Positions 7,745-13,504 of a stretch of 15,737 bases of DNA are shown here, in pieces. The notes beneath the pieces are model-generated. The model saw only the letters and a program-made list of their open reading frames with translations. It was not told the origin of the DNA and did no database searches. The position numbers and the translations under genes were made by a program. Each line of letters begins with the position of its first letter. The first letter of the stretch is position 1. Source of the DNA: Spirochaetaceae bacterium (GTDB taxonomy: Bacteria > Spirochaetota > Spirochaetia > SZUA-6 > Bin103); the NCBI GenBank assembly GCA_026710565.1, contig JAPOQV010000625.1, positions 1 to 15,737 on the forward strand. Direction: 5' to 3'.

Positions 7745-7762
7745 GTTCCCTGCTCCCGCGGC

Positions 7763-8734
7763 TCACCAGATGCCGGTCCCGGCGGACCGCTTGGAGATCC
7801 AGTTGGCGGAGAGCACCAGCACCAGGGCGATCACGCTGAACACCAGTCCCATGGCCGCCGCGAACGCGTAGTTGCCCTGGATCAGCCCCACGCGCAGGAC
7901 GTAGTAGTCGGTGACGTAGGCCATCTCCGCGATGGTGGGATTCATCAGGTTGTAGATCTGGTCGAACCCGGCCGACAGGATGCCGGGGATGCCCAGCACC
8001 AGCAGGATGGCGATGATGGGCAGCATCCCCGGCAGCGTGATGTGCCAGAGCTGCGCCCAGCGGCCGGCGCCGTCGGCCAGCGCCGACTCGTACAGCTCGG
8101 AATCGATGCGCGTGATCGCCGCCAGGTAGATGATCGTGCCCCACCCCACCTCCTTGAAGATGTTGCTCACCACCAGGATCGGGATGAAGGCGGACTTGTC
8201 CCCCATCAGCGCGACCGGGTCCAGGCCGAACACGGCGCGGATCTGGTTGAAGGGGCTGCTCGGCTCCCAGCCCAGCAGGTCGTAGATGATGCGCGCCAGG
8301 ATCACCCACGACAGGAAGTGGGGCAGGTACGCGACCGTCTGGATCGTGCGCTTGAAGGCGCGGTGGCGCACCTCGTTGAGCAGCAGCGCCAGGACGATCG
8401 GCATCGGCCAGGCGGCCACGAACTTCACGACCGATATGCGCACCGTGTTGCGCAGCACGTACCAGAACTCCGGGTCCTGGAAGAAGAAGAAGTTGTAGAA
8501 GATCGGATCGGTGAAGGGACTGCGGAACGGTCCGAGGGTGGTGCTGTAGTCCTTGAACGCCAGGGTGAGCCCGTAGACGGGGATGTAGCGGAATACGAAC
8601 GTGAGCACGATGGCCGGCAGCAGCAGCAGGTAGAGCGTGCGCTGACGCCAGAGGAGGGTGAGCACGCGCTGCGCGGACATGCGCGTGCGTTCTGCGGCGG
8701 CGGGGGCGGCATCGAGAGCCTTGGACACTCGCAT
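7763..8734 (-). CDS. ABC sugar-transporter permease, LplB/YteP type
   Basis: A 323-residue membrane protein. After a hydrophilic N-terminus of about 30 residues comes TLYLLLLPAIVLTFVFRYIP, the typical first membrane segment of LplB-like permeases, with GLTLAFKDYS following. The EAA loop is ESALADGAGRWAQLWHITLP (216-235). Further membrane segments lie near 107-121, 138-152, 184-204, 236-254 and 288-311. The ATG at 8734 has GAGGGG about 6 nt upstream; a later Met (residue 19) is possible but lacks better support. Together with the next gene it forms a heterodimeric import channel. No ATP-binding subunit is in the window, so a shared MsmX-type ATPase encoded elsewhere is expected. Confidence 0.93.
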   Translation of the reverse strand: MRVSKALDAAPAAAERTRMSAQRVLTLLWRQRTLYLLLLPAIVLTFVFRYIPVYGLTLAFKDYSTTLGPFRSPFTDPIFYNFFFFQDPEFWYVLRNTVRISVVKFVAAWPMPIVLALLLNEVRHRAFKRTIQTVAYLPHFLSWVILARIIYDLLGWEPSSPFNQIRAVFGLDPVALMGDKSAFIPILVVSNIFKEVGWGTIIYLAAITRIDSELYESALADGAGRWAQLWHITLPGMLPIIAILLVLGIPGILSAGFDQIYNLMNPTIAEMAYVTDYYVLRVGLIQGNYAFAAAMGLVFSVIALVLVLSANWISKRSAGTGIW

Positions 8735-8748
8735 GGCCGCCCCTCGGG

Positions 8749-8841
8749 TCAGTGCGCGCGCCCCGGATCAGGCGGTCTGTCGGCTGGCGCGCGCGGCGGC
8801 GGCTGGTACGCCTCCACGTTCAGTGCAGTCGCATTCACCAT
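8749..8841 (-). CDS. Possible 30-aa leader ORF upstream of the transporter genes
   Basis: A 30-codon frame starts with ATG at 8841 and ends TGA at 8749-8751, 14 nt before the permease ATG and just upstream of its Shine-Dalgarno. The encoded peptide is proline-rich in its second half, with PPP, PP and several single Pro. There is no Shine-Dalgarno, but a promoter-like TTGAC-18 nt-AAGCAT ends 6 nt before its ATG, which would give a leaderless message. It could act as a leader peptide coupling translation to the permease gene. In GC-rich DNA such short frames and Pro codons are common by chance, so this is tentative. Confidence 0.3.
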   Translation of the reverse strand: MVNATALNVEAYQPPPRAPADRPPDPGRAH

Positions 8842-8847
8842 CCGCTG

Positions 8848-8876
8848 ATGCTTCCACGGCGGCCCGCCCCGGTCAA
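8848..8876 (-). promoter_or_regulatory. Candidate promoter of the permease/binding-protein operon
   Basis: On the minus strand, TTGAC (complement of 8872-8876) is followed after 18 nt by AAGCAT (complement of 8848-8853). Spacing equals that of the two GH10-like gene promoters. The -35 lies in the loop of the hairpin at 8858-8887. The -10 element is weak but keeps A2 and T6. Confidence 0.45.
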
Positions 8877-8887
8877 GCCGGGCCGCC
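8858..8887 (-). terminator. GC-rich hairpin directly after the second GH10-like gene
   Basis: A perfect 9-bp inverted repeat (8858-8866 with 8879-8887, 12-nt loop) begins the base after the stop codon of the GH10-like gene as read on the minus strand. There is no T-run after it, so it would be a weak or Rho-assisted terminator, or a 3'-end stabiliser. Confidence 0.5.
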
Positions 8888-10615
8888 TCAGCCGTGCCAC
8901 ATGTACTGGTGCTTGGTGTAGCCGTCCGGCATGATCCGCTCCGGGTGGGTCTCCGGGACGCAGACCACGCCCAGGTGCTCGAGACCGAGCGTTTCGATCG
9001 TCCCGAGCGCCAGCTCCGGGCGCCGCGGGGCGGCGAGCGCCGCGCGCAGCTCGTCGGCGTGCCCGAGCCGGCGCTGAAGCGGGCCCTTCACGCTCTTGCC
9101 GTCGAGGTTGCAGGCATCCCAGATGGCCAGGCCCGCGGCGCCCGCGTCGTACAGCGACAGGGCTTCCGTGCGGTACGCGTCGTAGGCCGCGTCGGTGCCG
9201 TCGTCCCAGACCCGCAGATGCGGCCAGAGCTCGGTCCGTGACCCGCCCACCAGCGCGCGGTAGTGGGTCATGTCGACCGGCGGCTGCCCGCGGATCTTCC
9301 CCCACGGGTGCAGGCGGTCGAGCAGCCCCTCGCCGACCCAGGCCGCGACATCCAGTCCGTAGTAGAGGTTGCCGGCCGGCAGCGCGAAGGTGTCGGCCGA
9401 GAGCGAGATCCGCCGGCCCGCCTTGCTGCCGACGGCGTCGAGCTCGGCGCGCAGCTCGCGCACGAACGCGGTCAGCGCCCGGCAGCGGTGGCGCAGCCAG
9501 CGGTCGTCCCACTCGTCGAGCGTGCGCGGGTCTTCTCCGTACTCGCGCTGGAAGCCGCTCACCAGCGGCTCCTCGTAGCCCACGAACGGCGGTCCGCGCA
9601 GGAAGTTGAGGTCGATACCGTCGGCCCCCCAGGAGGCGATCTCGGCCAGGAACTCGACCTGGTGGCGGCGCACCTCGCCGAACGCGTAGCTCAGGCTGCT
9701 CGTGGGGATGCCGTCCCGGCTGACGCAGCGCCACTCCGGATGTTCCCGGCAGAGCGTGGCGGTCGGGGAATCGTGCGGGAAGGTCATCGCCCAGGCGCCC
9801 ATGCGCTGGTAGACGCGGAACGACAGTCCCATCCCCTGCGCGTACTCCATCGCGGTCGTCAGCGCGTTGATGCCGCGGCGGTCGAGGGTTGCGAACGACT
9901 CGTGGCCCTGCACGCCCATGGCCGGGCCGTCATGGGCCGTGAGCATCCTGCCGGTCGTGACCGGGAAGGTGGTCGCGGTGCCGATCACGCCCCAGTAGAG
10001 GCTCTCCACGTCGGAGTGGCGGTACGGCTCCACCAGCTCCCAGATGTCCTGGCGGTCGCGGTACTCGCCCGAGGTGACGAAGCCCACGCCGTCGTTGTAG
10101 GCGATCAGCCTGCGGTGCCCGCCGTTCTGCCGGTCCGCCTGCAGCTCGGCCACCTCGCGGTCCGAGAGCGGCTCGCAGCGCACGTAGGCCAGCGCCGTGG
10201 TCGCCCCGCTGTGCCGCTTCGGCGGGGCGATGACCAGATCCTGCCCGGTCAGGTCGGCGCAGGCGACCTCGAAGTCCTCGATGCTGATGCTGTCGGGCGG
10301 CGGCGTCCGGTCCCGCTCGAAGGCCCGGAAGCAGGGATCGCCGCTCAGCTTGACCCGGTTGCCGGACGGGGCGTAGGTGTGGCGCAGGCTGAAGCAGTCG
10401 CCCCAGACGCCGATCGTGACGCGGTGCCACCCCCGCAGGTTCAGCGGTAGCGTGAGGTTCGGCGTGTCCTGTGCGTCCGCGGCGTACAGCAGCCTGCCTT
10501 CGATGTCGCCGCTGGTGTACTCGCAGACGCGCCAGCAGCCGGGGCGCGGATGCGGGGCGATGGCGCCGGAAGGGGTCGCCTTGCTGAAGTCGCTGAACAG
10601 AACGGCCTGACCCAT
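8888..10615 (-). CDS. GH10-like (GHL) TIM-barrel protein with N-terminal beta domain
   Basis: A 575-residue protein. ATG at 10615 is preferred over an in-frame TTG at 10624 because it lies 8 nt after a promoter-like CAGCGT; neither start has a Shine-Dalgarno. Residues 1 to about 160 look like a beta-sandwich, carbohydrate-binding-like domain (LPLNLRGWHRVTIGVWG, 57-72). The rest is a barrel homologous to the 1222-2781 protein: RRLIAYNDG (168-176), HPEWRCVSRDG (292-302), SYAFGEVRRHQVEFLAEI (309-326) and GADGIDLNFLRGPPF (330-344), with D335 and the substitution N337 where the other paralogue has Asp. No signal peptide is seen. It likely acts on a sugar or glycoside in the same pathway as the adjacent transporter, but hydrolysis is inferred from the fold only. 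Confidence 0.75.
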   Translation of the reverse strand: MGQAVLFSDFSKATPSGAIAPHPRPGCWRVCEYTSGDIEGRLLYAADAQDTPNLTLPLNLRGWHRVTIGVWGDCFSLRHTYAPSGNRVKLSGDPCFRAFERDRTPPPDSISIEDFEVACADLTGQDLVIAPPKRHSGATTALAYVRCEPLSDREVAELQADRQNGGHRRLIAYNDGVGFVTSGEYRDRQDIWELVEPYRHSDVESLYWGVIGTATTFPVTTGRMLTAHDGPAMGVQGHESFATLDRRGINALTTAMEYAQGMGLSFRVYQRMGAWAMTFPHDSPTATLCREHPEWRCVSRDGIPTSSLSYAFGEVRRHQVEFLAEIASWGADGIDLNFLRGPPFVGYEEPLVSGFQREYGEDPRTLDEWDDRWLRHRCRALTAFVRELRAELDAVGSKAGRRISLSADTFALPAGNLYYGLDVAAWVGEGLLDRLHPWGKIRGQPPVDMTHYRALVGGSRTELWPHLRVWDDGTDAAYDAYRTEALSLYDAGAAGLAIWDACNLDGKSVKGPLQRRLGHADELRAALAAPRRPELALGTIETLGLEHLGVVCVPETHPERIMPDGYTKHQYMWHG

Positions 10616-10623
10616 AACGGGCA

Positions 10624-10652
10624 ACGCTGGGCGAGCCCGTGCCCGCTGTCAA
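10624..10652 (-). promoter_or_regulatory. Candidate leaderless promoter of the second GH10-like gene
   Basis: Minus strand: TTGAC (complement of 10648-10652), 18 nt, CAGCGT (complement of 10624-10629), then 8 nt to the ATG at 10615. Hexamers and spacing match those before the paralogue at 2781 exactly. Transcription would start at or next to the ATG. Confidence 0.5.
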
Positions 10653-10660
10653 GCGATCGG

Positions 10661-10678
10661 CCGGTCAGGCCGGTCAGG
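10661..10678. repeat. 9-bp tandem repeat across the SelA-like stop codon
   Basis: CCGGTCAGG occurs twice head to tail. The second copy contains the TGA stop of the minus-strand PLP-enzyme gene (10674-10676); the first would supply a second TGA six nt further on, in frame, as a back-up stop. Flanking GATCG/CGATC arms could form a weak stem. Confidence 0.55.
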
Positions 10679-11792
10679 CGATCTCGGCCAGCACCTGCAG
10701 GCAGCGCTCGGCGACGATGCGTTCCTGGCCGGGCTTCAGCATGTGCGGGTTGACGACGACGCCGTCGCCGATGAAGTGCTGGGCCACCACCACCCGCGGA
10801 TCGCCGTCCATCAGCGCCTGGGAGAGCTGCCCGGCGGTGAAGCCGGCGGCCGGCAGCGTGCGCACCGCGAGCATCGGCACGGTGTAGGTGTCCGCCTTCT
10901 GGATCCGCTCCAGCGCGATCGGATGGCCGGCGCCGGCGAGCGCCCGCTCGACGTGGTCGACCTGCGCCGTCCAGCGCTCGCGGTCGGCGCCGTGGTCGCG
11001 CGCCAGGTAGCGCTCCAGCGCCTTCAGGAACCCGACGATCTCCTCGCGGCTCACCTTGGCCGGCCGGCCCACCGTCGCGAACGGGTTGCCGTTGGCCATG
11101 CACGCGTCGATCAGGTCCTGCCGGCCAACCACCAGCCCGGTCGACTGCGGTCCCATGATGCTCTTGCCGCCGCTGAAGATGGTCAGGTCGGCGCCGGCCT
11201 TCCAGAAGCGCGTCAGGGTCGACAGCGGCGGGCACTCGGGGGGGGCGTCCACGAGCAGCGGGCCGCCGGCGCCGCGGGCGATGTGCACCAGGTCGGCGAG
11301 CGGAACCGAGGCAGGGTCGCCGAGCCGGTGGGCCATGCACAGGATCGCCGCCGTGTCCGGGCCGACCGCCTCGCGCAGCGCCCGCGTGGGTGGCTCTCCC
11401 GCGTCGGAGACTTCCACGAAGGTGGCGCCGGCCAGCCGCATGGCCTGATCGTAGGCAAGGCGATGGATGCTCTGGACGACCACCTCCGACTTCATGCCGG
11501 CGGTGTCGGGAAGCTGCGTGATCCGCTCCGGGTCGGTGCCGGCGATGCAGGCCGCCGTCGTCACCAGCAGCCCGGCCGCGGCGCTGGAGGTCACGTAGGC
11601 CGCCTCCACGTCCAGCAGGCCGGCGATGCGGCGGCCGACCGCCGGGTGCAGGTCCTCAAGCCGGCAGAACTCGCGGTTGGCCTCCCTCATGACCGCGAAG
11701 ATCTCGGGGTCCATCACCGATCCCCCGTAATCGGTCACGGTGCCGGCGGCATTGATCAGCGGGCGAACGCCCAGTTCCTCGTAGATTCCCAT
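10674..11792 (-). CDS. SelA-fold PLP-dependent enzyme (DgaE / amino-acid or amino-sugar lyase-like)
   Basis: A 372-residue protein. ATG at 11792 (GIYEELGVRPLINAAGTVT, the standard opening of this family) has AGGAAG about 8 nt upstream; the open frame before it is rejected as an extension. The PLP lysine is K210 in FSGGKSIMGPQSTG, and D182 in LLVDAPPECPP should contact the pyridine nitrogen. Length and motifs fit the COG1921 group that includes SelA and D-glucosaminate-6-phosphate ammonia lyase; the context favours a catabolic lyase, aldolase or racemase over selenocysteine synthesis, since no selB or tRNA-Sec is nearby and the residues needed for tRNA binding are not apparent. It heads the minus-strand cluster of GH10-like protein and transporter, so it may act on an imported amino sugar or sugar acid. 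Confidence 0.82.
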   Translation of the reverse strand: MGIYEELGVRPLINAAGTVTDYGGSVMDPEIFAVMREANREFCRLEDLHPAVGRRIAGLLDVEAAYVTSSAAAGLLVTTAACIAGTDPERITQLPDTAGMKSEVVVQSIHRLAYDQAMRLAGATFVEVSDAGEPPTRALREAVGPDTAAILCMAHRLGDPASVPLADLVHIARGAGGPLLVDAPPECPPLSTLTRFWKAGADLTIFSGGKSIMGPQSTGLVVGRQDLIDACMANGNPFATVGRPAKVSREEIVGFLKALERYLARDHGADRERWTAQVDHVERALAGAGHPIALERIQKADTYTVPMLAVRTLPAAGFTAGQLSQALMDGDPRVVVAQHFIGDGVVVNPHMLKPGQERIVAERCLQVLAEIA

Positions 11793-11846
11793 GCTCGGCT
11801 CTTCCTGTGTGTCGCCGAGCGGGTTCGTCGCATCGGCGTGCCCAAG

Positions 11847-11875
11847 GTCATAGCACAAAGCGACGACCTCACGAA
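11847..11875 (-). promoter_or_regulatory. Candidate promoter of the SelA-like gene
   Basis: Minus strand: TTCGTG (complement of 11870-11875), 17 nt, TATGAC (complement of 11847-11852). It would give a 5' UTR of roughly 45-50 nt that includes the Shine-Dalgarno, unlike the leaderless pattern of the GH10-like genes. Matches to consensus are partial. Confidence 0.35.
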
Positions 11876-11927
11876 CCCGGGCTGAGGATGTGCCCATCCG
11901 GCTTGGGCGCCCGTTTGCGGACCCGGG

Positions 11928-11972
11928 TTGTATGTTAGCATGCTTCATATTCATGTAATCATGATGAAGGAG
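11928..11972 (+). promoter_or_regulatory. AT-rich promoter/operator region of the toxin-antitoxin operon
   Basis: This stretch is markedly AT-richer than its surroundings. It contains the 8-bp palindrome AGCATGCT (11937-11944) and the inverted repeat TCATG-TAAT-CATGA (11951-11964) immediately before the Shine-Dalgarno AAGGAG (11967-11972). RHH antitoxins normally bind such palindromes to repress their own operon. I could not settle on one -35/-10 pair; TTGTAT (11928-11933) is the best -35-like hexamer. Confidence 0.5.
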
Positions 11973-11976
11973 TCCG

Positions 11977-12228
11977 ATGATGGTGCGAACGCAGATACAG
12001 TTGCCGGAGGCGATGGCCAGGAGGGTTCGGGAGGTGGCTGACGATCAGCACACGTCGATGGCGGAAGTGATCAGGCGCGCGGTTTCCTTCTTCTTCGAGG
12101 CGTCGCCCGACGTCGGTACGTCAGCACGCTATGAACGAGCTGCAGCCGCGGCGGGAGCGATCAACTCCGGCCGCCCGGATCTGTCCGCCGATCACGACCG
12201 CCACTTCGCGGAGGCGTCGGAGGCTTGA
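11977..12228 (+). CDS. Ribbon-helix-helix (CopG/MetJ-Arc) antitoxin, VapB type
   Basis: An 83-residue protein. The N-terminal half is a ribbon-helix-helix DNA-binding domain: a strand RTQIQLPE (4-11), helix AMARRVREVADDQ, and helix SMAEVIRRAVSFFF. The tail, SGRPDLSADHDRHFAEASE, is the type of acidic/aromatic extension that wraps around and neutralises a PIN toxin. ATG at 11977 has AAGGAG 4 nt upstream; ATG at 11980 is an alternative. It would act as dimeric antitoxin and autorepressor at the palindromes upstream. It overlaps the toxin gene by 4 nt. Confidence 0.88.
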   Translation: MMVRTQIQLPEAMARRVREVADDQHTSMAEVIRRAVSFFFEASPDVGTSARYERAAAAAGAINSGRPDLSADHDRHFAEASEA

Positions 12229-12629
12229 CCTGCTTCGTTGACACGTCAGCCTTGCTCGCCGTCATGGACACGGCCGACGCGGTACATCGAGAGGCCAGGA
12301 AGACGTGGGACATGCTCACCTCGCACCGGGCGACACTGGTCACGACCAACTACGTCGTGCTGGAGACGGTCTCCATCCTGCAGCACCGCGTGGGCGTGGG
12401 CGCGGTTCGGACCTTCCACGATGCCATCCTCCCCGTGCTTAACATCGAGTGGATCTCCTCGGATCGGCACGACGCAGCGATGACCGCATTGCTCGCCGCG
12501 GACCGCAGACGGTTCTCTCTCGTCGACTCCGTTAGCATCGACACGATGCGCAGACGTGGGCTTCGTTACGCCTTCGCGTTCGACAAGCACTTCGACGAGC
12601 AGGGGTTCGCTACCGACCTCGGCAGGTGA
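12225..12629 (+). CDS. PIN-domain ribonuclease toxin, VapC family
   Basis: A 134-residue single PIN domain. The acidic Mg2+-binding quartet is intact: D6 in FVDTSALL, E47 in NYVVLETVS, D101 in FSLVDSVS and D120 in AFAFDKHF. VapC toxins cleave specific RNAs, commonly tRNAs or rRNA, in the cytoplasm until bound by the cognate antitoxin. The start is an unusual TTG that overlaps the antitoxin stop as TTGA; it is supported by family alignment (FVDTSAL begins at residue 4) and by two GGAGG motifs at 12210-12223. Co-translation with the antitoxin is therefore expected. The intact active site argues that the toxin is functional. Confidence 0.92.
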   Translation: MTCFVDTSALLAVMDTADAVHREARKTWDMLTSHRATLVTTNYVVLETVSILQHRVGVGAVRTFHDAILPVLNIEWISSDRHDAAMTALLAADRRRFSLVDSVSIDTMRRRGLRYAFAFDKHFDEQGFATDLGR

Positions 12630-12649
12630 CGACCGCACGCTGGCTGCAT

Positions 12650-12678
12650 TTGCCTCACCGGCAGCGCCGATCTACCAT
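12650..12678 (+). promoter_or_regulatory. Candidate leaderless promoter of the SirB1-like gene
   Basis: TTGCCT (12650-12655), 17 nt, TACCAT (12673-12678), with the ATG 7 nt further on at 12686. This geometry places the transcription start at or beside the ATG. The only purine-rich motif (AAAGGG) abuts the ATG and is too close to work as a Shine-Dalgarno, which agrees with leaderless translation. Confidence 0.5.
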
Positions 12679-12685
12679 CAAAGGG

Positions 12686-13504
12686 ATGGACCGCGCGCAG
12701 CTCCCGTTCATGATCCGGCTTCTCGATGACGAGACGCCGGTGGTCCAGCAGCGCGTGATGGAGGCGCTGGCCGCCTTCGGGGACGAGCTGGACGCGGAGA
12801 TCGAGCGGCAGGGGATCGAGCTCGACGACGACCGCCGCGAGTTGCTGGAGGAAGTGTACGCCACCCAGCGGCGCGAGCGGTTGCTGGAGCGCTGGCAGGA
12901 GTGCCTGGCCGTCCCGAACGAGAAGGTGAAGCTGGAGACCGCGCTCGGGCTGATCGCCGAGTACGAGCTGGGCGAAGGCGCCGCCGCGCGGCTGACCGAC
13001 CTGCTGGACGGGCTGGCGGACGACTACCGCAGCGCCCACGTCGGCGCCGACGTGTTCACGCTGGCTCACTACCTGTTCCGGACCAGGGGGCTGACCGGCT
13101 GCGGCAAGAAGGACTACTTCACGCCGGCCGCGAGCAACCTGGTGTCGGTGATCACTCGCGGCCGCGGGCTGCCGATCAGCCTGTCGTGCATCTACCTGCT
13201 GGTCGGTGCACGGCTCGGCCTGGACATCGAGGGCTGCAACGTGCCCAACCACTTCCTGGCGCGCGCGGTGGCCGGCGACCGGCTCATCCTGGTCGACTGC
13301 TTCAACGGCGGGGCGACCCTGGACGTCGCGCAACTCATCCCCAAGGGGCACGACGCGACCGCGCAGCTCGCACGCATCCGCCGCGGCACCCCGGCCGCCA
13401 CGATCATGCTGCGCGTGGCGGCCAACCTGGCGGTCGCTCACGCGCGCGCGGGCGACGAGTCCGACGCGCGATTCTTCACCGAGCTGCGCGACCAGACCGC
13501 CTGA
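12686..13504 (+). CDS. SirB1 / transglutaminase-like family protein
   Basis: A 272-residue protein. Residues about 5-45 resemble a HEAT-type helical repeat (FMIRLLDDETPVVQQRVMEA), an N-terminal feature I recall from some SirB1-family proteins. The core matches SirB1/transglutaminase-like domains: NLVSVITRGRGLPISLSCIYLL (151-172), LGLDIEGCNVPNHFLARAV (177-195) and ILVDCFNGG (201-209). C168, H189 and D204 could form a Cys-His-Asp set, though many SirB1 proteins lack proven activity and the cellular role is unclear. ATG at 12686 is chosen because of the promoter 7 nt upstream; a GTG at 12626 overlapping the toxin stop would add 20 residues without family resemblance. It is followed directly by the RecD2-like gene. 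Confidence 0.85.
   Translation: MDRAQLPFMIRLLDDETPVVQQRVMEALAAFGDELDAEIERQGIELDDDRRELLEEVYATQRRERLLERWQECLAVPNEKVKLETALGLIAEYELGEGAAARLTDLLDGLADDYRSAHVGADVFTLAHYLFRTRGLTGCGKKDYFTPAASNLVSVITRGRGLPISLSCIYLLVGARLGLDIEGCNVPNHFLARAVAGDRLILVDCFNGGATLDVAQLIPKGHDATAQLARIRRGTPAATIMLRVAANLAVAHARAGDESDARFFTELRDQTA

Noticed and set aside
6786..8309. Minus-strand open frame overlapping both permeases in another frame
   Set aside because: Repetitive Gly/Arg/His composition and no membrane segments; the permease frames explain the region.
7130..8848. Plus-strand open frame of 572 codons opposite the two permeases
   Set aside because: His/Arg/Gln/Asp-rich translation without domain features, fully antisense to two membrane protein genes with EAA loops.
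10616..10624. TTG at 10624 as start of the second GH10-like protein
   Set aside because: No ribosome site, and it lies directly beside the CAGCGT element; ATG at 10615 fits the promoter spacing better.
10674..11792. Assignment as selenocysteine synthase SelA
   Set aside because: Only the fold and PLP lysine are shared; it is shorter than typical SelA, no selB or tRNA-Sec is nearby, and the context is catabolic.
11793..11954. N-terminal 54-residue extension of the SelA-like protein
   Set aside because: No family resemblance, and it covers the promoter region; the standard family opening begins at 11792.
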